Positions 40,749 through 48,722 of a stretch of 64,000 nucleotides of DNA are shown piece after piece. This stretch comes from Streptomyces hygroscopicus (lineage in GTDB: Bacteria > Actinomycetota > Actinomycetes > Streptomycetales > Streptomycetaceae), in the NCBI GenBank assembly GCA_002021875.1, contig CP018627.1, forward strand, positions 1,426,001-1,490,000, given 5' to 3'. The position numbers and the translations under genes are program-made. How positions within the stretch are numbered: position 1 is the stretch's first letter; each line of letters begins with the position of its first letter. The notes beneath the pieces were generated by a model, which saw only the letters and a program-made list of their open reading frames with translations, was not told the DNA's origin and did not search any database.

Positions 40749-41282
40749 ATGAGCGAGCCCAGGACATCCCCCCGCATGCTCGGCATCTACCTCAATGACC
40801 ACCTGGCCGGAGCTACGGCCGGAGTGGAGCTGGCCCGCCGCACGGCCCGCGAGCACCGGCGGTCGCCCTTCGGCGGCGAGCTGGAGGACCTCGCCGTACA
40901 GATCATGGAGGACCGTGCGGCGCTGCTGTCCGTCATGGCCGACCTCGGGGTGCCCGTGCGCCGCTACAAGATCTACGGGGGCTGGCTGGGCGAGAAGGCC
41001 GGGCGGCTGAAGCCCAACGGCAATCTGCGGCGCCGTTCCGGGCTCAGCACGGTCGTCGAGCTGGAGTCGCTGCGGATCGGGGTGGAGGGGAAGGCGCTGC
41101 TGTGGCAGTCGCTGCTGGCCGTAACCGGCCAGGACACCCGGCTGGACCCCGACCGGCTCACCGAGCTGCTGAACCGGGCGCGGCGGCAGCGCGCGGTGCT
41201 GGAGTCGCTGCACGACACCACGGCCGGCACGATGCTCACCCCCGATCGGGCGGAGTCGCGAGAGGCGGTGGTCGGGACATGA
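40749..41282 (+). CDS. Conserved helical (ferritin-like) protein, unknown function
   Basis: 177 aa. Predominantly helical with no signal peptide. Segments LGIYLNDHLAGATAGVELAR, EDLAVQIMEDRAALLSVMAD and LLWQSLLAVTGQDTRLDPDR resemble a four-helix, ferritin-like bundle often found in Streptomyces as hypothetical protein; possible metal residues (His18, Glu/Asp in helices 2-4) are not a clear diiron set. GGAAGGA just precedes the ATG. Its stop overlaps the start of the MBL-fold gene (ATGA), so the two are translated together. Confidence 0.8.
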   Translation: MSEPRTSPRMLGIYLNDHLAGATAGVELARRTAREHRRSPFGGELEDLAVQIMEDRAALLSVMADLGVPVRRYKIYGGWLGEKAGRLKPNGNLRRRSGLSTVVELESLRIGVEGKALLWQSLLAVTGQDTRLDPDRLTELLNRARRQRAVLESLHDTTAGTMLTPDRAESREAVVGT

Positions 41283-42118
41283 CGCCTCCGCCGGACGGCG
41301 CCGCCGAGTTCCTCTTCATCGGCAACGCCACGCTTCTCATCCGCTACGGCGCGCTGACGTTGCTCACCGATCCGAACTTCCTGCACCGGGGCCAGTACGC
41401 CTATCTGGGCAAGGGGCTGATGTCCCGGCGGCTGACCGAGCCCGCCCTGGCCGCCTCCGGCATACCGTCCGACCTGGACGCCGTGGTGCTCTCGCATCTG
41501 CACGGCGACCACTGGGACCGGGTGGCGCGCCGGAGGCTGGACCGCTCACTGCCCATCATCACCACCCCGCACGCCTCCCGGCGGCTGCAGGGCGTCCATG
41601 GGTTCAGCCGGGCGACCGGGCTGCCCACCTGGCACGATCAGGTCCTGGTGAAGGAGCACAGCCAGGTGCGGGTCACCGCGCTGCCGGGCAGACACGCCCC
41701 CGGCCGGTGGCAGAAGCTGCTGCCACCGGTGATGGGGAGCCTGCTGGACTTCGGCGCGCCGGGGCAGCCTCCTCGGCTGCGGGTGTACATCACCGGCGAC
41801 ACGCTGATGTTCCCGGGCATCCATGAGATCGCCCGGCGCTACCCGGAGGTGCATCTCGCGGTGGTCCACCTGGGCGGCACCCGGCTTCCGGGCGGGCTCA
41901 TCGTGACCATGGACGCGCTCCAGGGGGCCGGTCTGGTCAAGGCCATACGGCCAGAACGGGTACTCCCGGTGCACTACGACGACTACGCCGCCTTCAGCAG
42001 CCCGCTCTCCGCGTTCCTGGAGGAGAGCCGGCGCCCGGACTTCCCGTCCACGGTGGTCCACTGCGCCCGCGGGGAGCGCGTCACGGTGAACGCGCAAGGG
42101 GTGCTTGCGGCACAGTGA
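41279..42118 (+). CDS. MBL-fold metallo-hydrolase
   Basis: 279 aa, UlaG-like metallo-beta-lactamase fold. Zinc motif VVLSHLHGDHWDRVARR (HxHxDH), plus GRHAP (late His), ITGDTLMF (metal Asp) and LPVHYDDYAAF (final His) are all present, so it should be catalytically competent. Strand FIGNATLLIRYGALTLLTDP opens the fold. Substrate unknown; members cleave esters, lactones or phosphodiesters. Coupled to the helical protein upstream. Its 3' end is duplicated in the spacer that follows. Confidence 0.9.
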   Translation: MTPPPDGAAEFLFIGNATLLIRYGALTLLTDPNFLHRGQYAYLGKGLMSRRLTEPALAASGIPSDLDAVVLSHLHGDHWDRVARRRLDRSLPIITTPHASRRLQGVHGFSRATGLPTWHDQVLVKEHSQVRVTALPGRHAPGRWQKLLPPVMGSLLDFGAPGQPPRLRVYITGDTLMFPGIHEIARRYPEVHLAVVHLGGTRLPGGLIVTMDALQGAGLVKAIRPERVLPVHYDDYAAFSSPLSAFLEESRRPDFPSTVVHCARGERVTVNAQGVLAAQ

Positions 42119-42154
42119 AGGCCCGGAAGGGGTGCTTGCGACGCCGTGAAAGCC
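42096..42154 (+). repeat. 31-bp-period imperfect duplication of the MBL gene's end
   Basis: A 28-nt unit beginning AAGGGGTGCTTGCG occurs at 42096-42123 (containing the stop codon) and again at 42127-42154, with five or six changes. Confidence 0.8.
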
Positions 42155-42168
42155 GCCGTCAGTCGCGG

Positions 42169-42747
42169 TCAGACCGCGCTGGTGGGGGTCTGGTCGTCGC
42201 TGTGCAGCCGCCGCAGACGTTCCACCAGCTGCGGACGGTGCAGGTCCACGACGAGCGCCATCAGATCCGGATGGCGCAGCAGCGGTGCGGCCCGGCAGTC
42301 ATGCGCGTCGGGCGCCGTGAGCCGCCGGAACTCCCCGGGGGTCCCGGCGCCGTGCTCACAGTCATCGAGCGCCGCCACGGCCTGGGACGCCAGCGTGGAG
42401 CAGGTGAGCAGGGCCGCCGCCCAGCTCGCCACGACCTCGTCCACATAGGTGCGCCAGATGCCATCGGGGCCGTTGATCTCGTACGGCTCCGCGTCCGCGA
42501 GCCAGTCCAGCCGGAAGGAGCCATCCGGCCCGGCCAAGGCCAGCGGGGCGCCGTCGGTGGAGGTCGGGTAGCGCAGCCAGGCGGCCACCGTCACGGCCTG
42601 CCGCGCCTGGGCCTCGGCGAGCGCCGCGTTCGTCGCTCCGTCGGCCGCCGGATAGGCCCTGACTAGCCACCGCGTGGTCGCCGCTATGACGGATGCCAGG
42701 TCCAGGGACAAACGAAGCCGCTCCTCGTACGCGATCAGTGTCAGCAC
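42169..42747 (-). CDS. Hypothetical protein (192 aa)
   Basis: A soluble, mixed alpha protein of no recognised family. It opens LTLIAYEERLRLSLDLASVI and contains TVAAWLRYPTSTDGAPLALA, FRLDWLADAEPYEINGPDGI and WRTYVDEVVASWAAALLTCS. Three cysteines, no transmembrane segment. Start: GTG at 42747 with GAGGGT upstream. Convergent with the MBL gene and divergent from the glycosyltransferase. Coding bias is strong, so the gene is probably real; I cannot give a function. Confidence 0.7.
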   Translation of the reverse strand: MLTLIAYEERLRLSLDLASVIAATTRWLVRAYPAADGATNAALAEAQARQAVTVAAWLRYPTSTDGAPLALAGPDGSFRLDWLADAEPYEINGPDGIWRTYVDEVVASWAAALLTCSTLASQAVAALDDCEHGAGTPGEFRRLTAPDAHDCRAAPLLRHPDLMALVVDLHRPQLVERLRRLHSDDQTPTSAV

Positions 42748-42897
42748 CGTACCCTCGGGACGGCGATGTCTAACATGACGTAGATCACGTTGACGGGCTC
42801 CGGCATGACACAGATCACGCCGTACATCGGCGCGCCGAGCCCCTGCGACGCCGGGCGCGGACCGCATAGTGGCTGGTTGGCCGGGTACTCGGGGCCC

Positions 42898-43818
42898 ATG
42901 AACGCCCCAGGCCCCGCCGTCGGCGTGGTCGTCGCCACCCGCGACCGCGCGGAGCGGCTCGCCACGGCTCTGGAACACCTCACCGCCCTGCCGGAGCGGC
43001 CACCGGTCGTCGTCGTGGACAACGGCTCGACGGACCACACCAGGGCCATGGTCGCCGAACGGTATCCCCATGTGCGGGTCCTTGCCCAGGGGGACGACCG
43101 CGGGGCGCTCGCCCGCAACGACGGCGTACGCGCCATCGGCACCCCCTACGTGGCCTTCAGCGACGACGACTCCTGGTGGCACCCCGGCGCCCTGGGCCGG
43201 GCGGCCACCCTGCTCAACGGCCATCCGCGGCTGGGGGCGCTGGCCGGCCAGCTGCGGATCGGCCCGGCGGAGCGGCCCGATCCGCGGGGCGCCGCGCTGG
43301 CCGCCTCCCCCGTCGGCCGTGCCGAGGACCTCCCCGGACCGGAGGTGTACGACTTCCTCGCCTGTGCGGCCGTGGTGCGCCGCGGCGCCTTCCTGGAGGC
43401 GGGCGGCTTCCATCCGCTGATCCTCTCCGGCGGCGAGGAAACCCTGCTCGCCTACGACCTCGCGGCGATGGGCTGGGGCATCTCGTACTGCCCCGAGGTG
43501 GTCGCCCACCGCGAACCGGCCCCCTCGCCGGCCGAAGAGCACACCGCCGCGATGCGGTCCAACGAGCTGATCGGCTGCTGGCTGCGCCGCCCGCTGCCCC
43601 TCGCGGCCCGCCGCACCGGCGCACTCCTCACCGAGGCCGGGAGGGACCCGGTGGCGCGGGCCGCGCTGCGCGATCTGCTCGCCCGGCTGCCGGCCGCACT
43701 GTGGCTGCGCCGCCCACTGCCGCCGTGGATCGAGGAGGCCGCCCGGCGGGTGGACGGGCAGCGCGCGGACGAGGAGCTCCGGCGGGACGAGAGGCAGGTC
43801 GCCACCCATGACGGATGA
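42898..43818 (+). CDS. Family-2 glycosyltransferase
   Basis: 306 aa, GT-A fold. VGVVVATRDRAERLATALEH opens the nucleotide-binding domain; VVVVDNGSTDHTRAMVAERY and the metal-binding SDDDSWWHPGALGRA follow; LEAGGFHPLILSGGEETLLA then corresponds to the catalytic ED region. No membrane segments. ATG at 42898; a longer in-frame reading from 42790 has no conserved content. The extreme 3' end is duplicated downstream, followed by the remnant of a second copy of such a gene. Confidence 0.9.
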   Translation: MNAPGPAVGVVVATRDRAERLATALEHLTALPERPPVVVVDNGSTDHTRAMVAERYPHVRVLAQGDDRGALARNDGVRAIGTPYVAFSDDDSWWHPGALGRAATLLNGHPRLGALAGQLRIGPAERPDPRGAALAASPVGRAEDLPGPEVYDFLACAAVVRRGAFLEAGGFHPLILSGGEETLLAYDLAAMGWGISYCPEVVAHREPAPSPAEEHTAAMRSNELIGCWLRRPLPLAARRTGALLTEAGRDPVARAALRDLLARLPAALWLRRPLPPWIEEAARRVDGQRADEELRRDERQVATHDG

Positions 43819-43848
43819 CCGGGCCGCCCACCCATGACGGATGACCGG
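43802..43848 (+). repeat. 26-bp-period duplication across the glycosyltransferase stop
   Basis: CCACCCATGACGGATGACCGG occurs exactly at 43802-43822 (containing the gene's TGA) and 43828-43848. Confidence 0.85.
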
Positions 43849-43934
43849 ACCGCCGGGCGACGCGCCCGGCGACGCCCGAGGCGCGGCACGCCCTGGAGAC
43901 GGCGGCGCGGCAGCCGCAGTCCGGAACCGCGGCC

Positions 43935-44042
43935 GGCCGCACGACGGTCGCCATCACCACCCGCGACCGGCGGGCGTGGCTGCCGCACACCCTGAACCGG
44001 TCGGCCGAACGACCGAGTTGCCGCCCGTGCTCGTCACCTGAC
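43935..44042 (+). pseudogene. Fragment of a second family-2 glycosyltransferase
   Basis: In one frame the DNA encodes TVAITTRDRRAWLPHTLNRS, and after a shift of frame TELPPVLVT followed by a stop. This lines up with the start of the intact glycosyltransferase (VGVVVATRDRAERLATALEH, then ERPPVVVV), in order and spacing. The rest of the gene is gone; the APC permease gene on the opposite strand ends at 44103. Interpreted as a decayed tandem paralogue. The other sequence in 43849-43934 and 44043-44102 has no visible feature. Confidence 0.5.
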
Positions 44043-44102
44043 AGCGGACCGGACCGGGGACGCACGGGCGGCCGACCATCGGCACACCGGCAGCGATGCC
44101 GC

Positions 44103-45368
44103 CTACCTGGTGGCCGCGCGCCGCACGCCGTAGGCCGCGGCGCCCAGGGCCAGCACCGCCGCGCCGGAGACCACCGAGGAGACGGGCAGGGCGAAGGCCA
44201 GCAGCAGACAGCCGGCCAGGCCGAGCCCCGGCACGATCCGCGGTGGGCGGCCCTCGGCCGGGGTGAGGGTCCAGGCGGAGGCGTTGGCGACGGCGTAGTA
44301 GGCCAGCACCCCGAACGAGGAGAACCCGATCGCACCGCGCAGATCCGCCGTCGCCGCCAGGACCGCCACCACCGCGCCCACGGCCAGTTCGGCGCGGTGC
44401 GGCACCGCGAACCGGGGGTGCACGGCGGCCAGCGCGGGCGGAAGGTGCCGGTCGCGGGCCATGGCCAGGGTGGTCCGGGAAACGCCCAGGATCAGCGCGA
44501 GCAGCGACCCGAGCGCGGCCACCGCCGCGCCCGCCCGCACCACCGGCGCCAGCCACGCGAGCCCGGCGGCGCGCACGGCCTCGGCCGGCGGGGCGCCCGC
44601 GGCGGCCAGCCCGCCGCTGCCCAGCACGGCCAGTACGGCGATCGCGACCGCAGCGTAGACGGCCAGGGTGATGCCGAGCGCGAGCGGGATGGCGCGCGGA
44701 ATGGTGCGTGCCGGGTCGCGGACCTCCTCGCCGAGGGTGGCGATACGGGCGTATCCGGCGAAGGCGAAGAACAGCAGGCCGCCCGCGCGCAGCACCCCGC
44801 CGAGGGTGGCGTCCTGACCGATCTCCAGCCGTGCCGCGTCCGCCTCCCCGGAGGTGAGGAGGGCGACGACCACGGCGGCCAGGACCGCGAGCACGACGGC
44901 CACGATGGCCCGCGTCAGCCAGGCGGCCTTGTGCACCCCCACGTAGTTGACGGCCGTCAGCGCCACCACGGCCGCCACCGCCACCGCATGTGCCTGATCG
45001 GGCCAGACATAAGTGCCGACCGTCAGGGCCATCGCCGCGCAGGAGGCGGTCTTGCCGACCACGAACCCCCAGCCGGCCAGATACCCCCAGAAGTCGCCCA
45101 GCCGCTCGCGGCCGTAGACATAGGTGCCGCCCGAGCGCGGATAGCGGGCGGCCAGCCGCGCGGAGGAGGTGGCGTTGCAGTACGCCACCGCTCCGGCGGC
45201 GACCAGACCGAGCAGCAGCCCGGACCCCGCCTCCCGCGCCGCGGGCGCCAGCGCCCCGAAGATGCCCGCGCCGATCATCGCCCCCAGGCCGACCACGACC
45301 GCGTCGAAGACCCCCAGACGGCGCCGCAACTCCCCCGGCCCGGCCGGGGTGTTCGCCGTGTCGCCCAC
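44103..45368 (-). CDS. APC-superfamily amino acid/amine permease
   Basis: 421 aa with about 12 hydrophobic helices. The consensus APC opening is present: RRLGVFDAVVVGLGAMIGAG (TM1, with the unwound GAMIGAGIF substrate motif), followed by SSARLAARYPRSGGTYVYGR, the TM2-3 loop signature. The later segment FFAFAGYARIATLGEEVRDP-ARTIPRAI is the TM6-7 hallmark. Substrate not readable. Its start lies 3 nt from the stop of the ArsR gene on the same strand, so it is probably the second gene of the ArsR-controlled transcript. Confidence 0.9.
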   Translation of the reverse strand: MGDTANTPAGPGELRRRLGVFDAVVVGLGAMIGAGIFGALAPAAREAGSGLLLGLVAAGAVAYCNATSSARLAARYPRSGGTYVYGRERLGDFWGYLAGWGFVVGKTASCAAMALTVGTYVWPDQAHAVAVAAVVALTAVNYVGVHKAAWLTRAIVAVVLAVLAAVVVALLTSGEADAARLEIGQDATLGGVLRAGGLLFFAFAGYARIATLGEEVRDPARTIPRAIPLALGITLAVYAAVAIAVLAVLGSGGLAAAGAPPAEAVRAAGLAWLAPVVRAGAAVAALGSLLALILGVSRTTLAMARDRHLPPALAAVHPRFAVPHRAELAVGAVVAVLAATADLRGAIGFSSFGVLAYYAVANASAWTLTPAEGRPPRIVPGLGLAGCLLLAFALPVSSVVSGAAVLALGAAAYGVRRAATR

Positions 45369-45371
45369 CGC

Positions 45372-45767
45372 TCAGTCCCGGTCCGTGTCGAGATCGGCCG
45401 TGTCGACGTCGGCCTTCGTCGGCAGATCGCGTGCGCCGAGGCGCAGATGCTCGATGTGGTAGACGGCCTCGTCGAGGAGCTGGGCGACGTGGTTGTCGTA
45501 GAGGCTGTAGACGATCCGGCGGCCCTGGCGTGAGCCGGTGACCAGCCCGAGGGCGCGCAGCAGCCGGAGTTGGTGGGAGACCGCGGATTGCTCCATGCCG
45601 ACCGCCTCGGCCAGTTCGGTGACCGCGCAGGGGGCCTGGCGGAGGCGGGTGAGGATCATCAGCCGCGAGGGCGTGGCCAGGGCCTGGAGGGTGGCGGCGA
45701 TGGTGGCGGCGGAATCCGCGTCCAGATGCGCTGCCGGGGTGGTCTGACTGTCGGCTCCATGTCCCAT
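45372..45767 (-). CDS. ArsR/SmtB-family metal-responsive repressor
   Basis: 131 aa. Winged helix: LQALATPSRLMILTRLRQAP, CAVTELAEAVGMEQSAVSHQ, LRLLRALGLVTGSRQGRRIV. The C-terminal helix DNHVAQLLDEAVYHIEHLRL has the Asp/His...His/His spacing of the alpha-5 metal site used by NmtR/CzrA-type sensors (Ni, Co or Zn). ATG at 45767. Divergent from the metal P-type ATPase across a spacer that carries a good operator. Confidence 0.92.
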   Translation of the reverse strand: MGHGADSQTTPAAHLDADSAATIAATLQALATPSRLMILTRLRQAPCAVTELAEAVGMEQSAVSHQLRLLRALGLVTGSRQGRRIVYSLYDNHVAQLLDEAVYHIEHLRLGARDLPTKADVDTADLDTDRD

Positions 45768-45790
45768 GGCGTCATCGTATCCACAGCAAT

Positions 45791-45810
45791 ACTTGAAGAG
45801 GTCTTCATGT
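45791..45810. promoter_or_regulatory. ArsR operator between arsR and the metal ATPase
   Basis: Palindrome ACTTGAAGAGGTCTTCATGT: TGAAGA-GG-TCTTCA is perfect (45794-45807), and the symmetry extends two more pairs outward. It lies mid-way in the 104-bp divergent spacer, as for other CzrA/NmtR-type sites. Confidence 0.65.
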
Positions 45811-45871
45811 GTTCCAGTATGGTGGCAGAGTTCGACCATCACCCCATTTCCCGAGGAAGAGGTGTGCCCCG

Positions 45872-47959
45872 GTGTCCGCCGAGCTCATCGAGGAACGGCC
45901 GCCCGCCGACGCTCCGCCGCCCGTACGGCCGCGCCGGACCCGCGTCCGCGAACTGCCCGAGGTGCGGTGGGCCGCACTGGCCACCGCCGCGTTCCTGCCC
46001 GCCTTCCCGCTCGACCTGGCGGGCGCCCCCGCATGGCTGTGGGGCCCGCTCTACGTGGTCTGCTACGCCGCCGGGGGCTGGGAGCCGGGCCTGGCGGGGC
46101 TGCGCGCCCTCAGGGAACGGGCCCTCGACGTCGATCTGCTGATGGTCGTGGCCGCGATCGGGGCGGCGGCGATCGGGCAGTTCCTCGACGGCGCCCTGCT
46201 GATCGTCATCTTCGCGGTCTCGGGCGCGCTGGAGGCGTTCGCCACCCGGCGCACCGCCGACTCCGTACGCGGACTGCTGGATCTGGCACCCGACACCGCC
46301 GCGCGGATCACCCCCGGCGGCGCCGAGGAGCGGGTGGCCGTCAGCGCGCTGCGCGTCGGCGACACCGTGTTCGTCCGGCCCGGTGAGCGGCTGCCCGCCG
46401 ACGGCACCGTGCGCGAGGGAGCGAGCGACGTCCAGCAGGCCGGGATCACCGGCGAGCCGCTGCCGGTGGACAAGGGGCCCGGGGACGAGGTGTTCGCGGG
46501 CACGCTGAACGGGACGGGCGCGCTGCGCGTCACGGTGGACCGGGACGCCTCCGCCTCGGTCATCGCCCGGATCGTGACCATGGTCGAGGAGGCGAGCGAG
46601 CGCAAGGCCCCCGGCCAGCTGTTCATCGAGAGGATCGAGCAGCGCTACGCCATCGGCGTGGTGGCCGCCACCCTCGCGCTGTTCGCGGTGCCGCTCGCCT
46701 TCGGCGCGGACCTCACCGCAACCCTGCTGCGGGCCATGACCTTCATGATCGTGGCATCGCCGTGTGCGGTGGTGCTCGCCACCATGCCGCCACTGCTGTC
46801 CGCCATCGCCACCTGCGGACGCCACGGCGTGCTGGTCAAGTCCGCCGCGGCCATGGAGCGCCTGGGAGCCGTCACGCGGGTGGCGCTGGACAAGACCGGA
46901 ACGCTCACCGAGGAGTCGGCGCGGGTCCGCGGGATCCGGGTCCTCCCGGGCGGTGGCCTCACCGAGCACCAGGCCCTGGCCCTGGCCGCCGCGGCCGAGC
47001 GGCCCAGCGAACATCCGCTGGCCCGTGCGGTGGTCGCCGCCGCGCGGGAACGCGATCTGCGCCTGGAGCCCCCGGCCGACTTCGCCTCGGCACCGGGGCG
47101 GGGCGTACGGGCGGTGGTCATGGGCCACACCGTCCAGGTGGGCAGCCCCACGGCACTGCTGGACGGCGCAGCGGCGCATCCGGAGGGCCCCGGCGACCCG
47201 GCACCGCTCACCGGCGGGGACACCCCGGTCCGTACAGACATCGGGGACGACTCGGTCCGTACGGCCGCCACGGACGACTGCCCGGTCCGCGCGGCCGTCG
47301 CGGAGGTCGAGCACAGCGGAGCCACCGCCGTCGCCGTCCTCGTCGACGGCCGCCCCGTCGCCGTCCTCGCCATCGCCGCTCCGCTGCGCGACGGAGCCGC
47401 CGAAGCCGTCGCCGCGCTGGGCCGGCTCACCGGCACACCACCGGTGTTGCTGACCGGCGACAACAAGCGTGCCGCCGCCCGGCTGGGCGAGGAGGTCGGC
47501 ATCGCCGACGTACGGGCCGGGCTGCTGCCGCAGGACAAGGTGGCCACCGTACGGGGGTGGGAGGACGCCGGGGAGCGGGTGCTGATGGTCGGCGACGGGG
47601 TCAACGACGCCCCGGCGCTGGCGGCCGCGCACACCGGTGTCGCCATGGGGCGGGCGGGTTCCGCGCTGACGCTGGAGACCGCCGACGCCGTCGTCGTCCG
47701 CGACGAACTGGCCGCCGTACCGTCGCTCGTGACCCTGTCGCGGCGCGCCCGCCGCCTGGTGGCGCAGAACCTGGTCATCGCGTGTGTGTGCATCGGCGCG
47801 CTGGTGGTGTGGGATCTGTTCGGCCATCTGCCGCTGCCGCTCGGTGTGGCGGGCCATGAGGGCTCCACCGTCCTGGTGGGCCTCAACGGTCTGCGGCTGC
47901 TGCGCGCCTCCGCCTGGCCGGGGGCGGCGCGGGCCCACCGCCGGGCCGCCGGGAGCTGA
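45872..47959 (+). CDS. P1B-4-type heavy-metal-translocating ATPase
   Basis: 695 aa. Phosphorylation motif DKTGTLTEE near residue 340, actuator TGEPLPVDK near 193, hinge GDGVNDAPAL near 575. The transmembrane metal site reads SPC (VASPCAVVLATMPPL, near 296) in place of CPC, and the last helices carry HEGST (AGHEGSTVLVGLNGLRLL, near 660). SPC plus HEG-T defines the P1B-4 subgroup (Co, Fe or Zn exporters such as CtpD/CoaT/PfeT). As usual for that group there is no N-terminal HMA domain. A hydrophilic insertion (about 433-475) interrupts the nucleotide-binding domain. GTG start with GAGG 9 nt upstream. Flanked by two ArsR genes. Confidence 0.92.
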   Translation: MSAELIEERPPADAPPPVRPRRTRVRELPEVRWAALATAAFLPAFPLDLAGAPAWLWGPLYVVCYAAGGWEPGLAGLRALRERALDVDLLMVVAAIGAAAIGQFLDGALLIVIFAVSGALEAFATRRTADSVRGLLDLAPDTAARITPGGAEERVAVSALRVGDTVFVRPGERLPADGTVREGASDVQQAGITGEPLPVDKGPGDEVFAGTLNGTGALRVTVDRDASASVIARIVTMVEEASERKAPGQLFIERIEQRYAIGVVAATLALFAVPLAFGADLTATLLRAMTFMIVASPCAVVLATMPPLLSAIATCGRHGVLVKSAAAMERLGAVTRVALDKTGTLTEESARVRGIRVLPGGGLTEHQALALAAAAERPSEHPLARAVVAAARERDLRLEPPADFASAPGRGVRAVVMGHTVQVGSPTALLDGAAAHPEGPGDPAPLTGGDTPVRTDIGDDSVRTAATDDCPVRAAVAEVEHSGATAVAVLVDGRPVAVLAIAAPLRDGAAEAVAALGRLTGTPPVLLTGDNKRAAARLGEEVGIADVRAGLLPQDKVATVRGWEDAGERVLMVGDGVNDAPALAAAHTGVAMGRAGSALTLETADAVVVRDELAAVPSLVTLSRRARRLVAQNLVIACVCIGALVVWDLFGHLPLPLGVAGHEGSTVLVGLNGLRLLRASAWPGAARAHRRAAGS

Positions 47960-48014
47960 GGGCCGTGCGGGCCGAGCGGGGTCTCCTCTCGGCCCGCCGC
48001 TCTACGATGGGGAC

Positions 48015-48374
48015 ATGCCGGTCAGCGAACCCTCCTCAACTGCGACCCGTTCGCATGCGCATCACAGCGGCGCGGCGCAGTTCTCCACGGCCGCCAATGT
48101 CTTCTCGCTGCTCTCCGACCCGACCCGGCTGCATCTGGTGTGGTCCCTCGCCCGGGGCGAGGCCGATGTGAACACCCTCACCGAGGCCAGCGGAGCGGCC
48201 CGCCCGGCGGTGAGCCAGCATCTGGCCAAGCTGCGGCTGGCCGGGCTGGTCCAGGTGCGCAAGGAGGGCCGCCGCTCGGTGTACTCCCTTCACGACGGCC
48301 ATCTGCGACGGCTGGTCGTCGAGGCCGTCAACCACGCGGACCACATGGTCACCGGGGCCCCGCCGCACGACTGA
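48015..48374 (+). CDS. Second ArsR/SmtB-family repressor
   Basis: 119 aa. FSTAANVFSLLSDPTRLHLV, TLTEASGAARPAVSQHLAKL, RLAGLVQVRKEGRRSVYSLH form the winged helix; HDGHLRRLVVEAVNHADHMV is an alpha-5 site with Asp/His/His/His. The N-terminal tail has an extra HAHH that may complete a second metal site. TACGAT at 48003-48008 lies 6 nt before the ATG, so transcription may start at the A of the start codon (leaderless). It lies 55 nt behind the metal ATPase, on the same strand. Confidence 0.9.
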   Translation: MPVSEPSSTATRSHAHHSGAAQFSTAANVFSLLSDPTRLHLVWSLARGEADVNTLTEASGAARPAVSQHLAKLRLAGLVQVRKEGRRSVYSLHDGHLRRLVVEAVNHADHMVTGAPPHD

Positions 48375-48375
48375 G

Positions 48376-48418
48376 CGCCGGGAGCGCGGTGGACGCCGAC
48401 CACCGGCTCCCCGGCGCC
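48376..48418 (+). terminator. Terminator after the second arsR
   Basis: Near-continuous 17-bp stem: 48376-48393 pairs with 48401-48418 (GCGCCGGGAGC against GCTCCCCGGCGC, then CGGTGG against CCACCG), loop 7 nt, directly after the stop codon. Confidence 0.7.
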
Positions 48419-48722
48419 GCCGGATCTCCTCACCCGGTGTGATGCGCCAGCAGGTGATGCGGGTCCTGCGCGCCTGGTCCAGGGGCCGGGTCGGTGTGCA
48501 CCAGGGCGGCGAGGGAGAGCCACAGGGCTCGCATGCCCTCGACTGATGGCTCCAGCGCGGAGTCCTATTGGACCGTGGAAGGCTCCCCCGGATCACATCG
48601 AGCTTCCGGGCCCGACCGGCCTTGCCAATGTTTCGGCAAGCATTGACAAGTTTGCGCAACGGTGAAGACCATGCCACATGCCGTTCATCCACCCCACTTC
48701 ATCGCACCGGTAGCGGGCTGCC
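48419..48722 (+). promoter_or_regulatory. Promoter/operator region of the LacI-controlled sugar-acid operon
   Basis: 304 bp with no gene. Near its right end, CTTGCC-N8-GGCAAG (48621-48640) is a LacI-sized inverted repeat; an overlapping CAATG-N10-CATTG is at 48626-48645. TTGACA at 48643-48648 is a perfect -35, without an obvious -10. The operator just upstream of a -35 in front of the lacI gene fits autoregulation. Nothing identifiable at 48419-48600. Confidence 0.55.
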
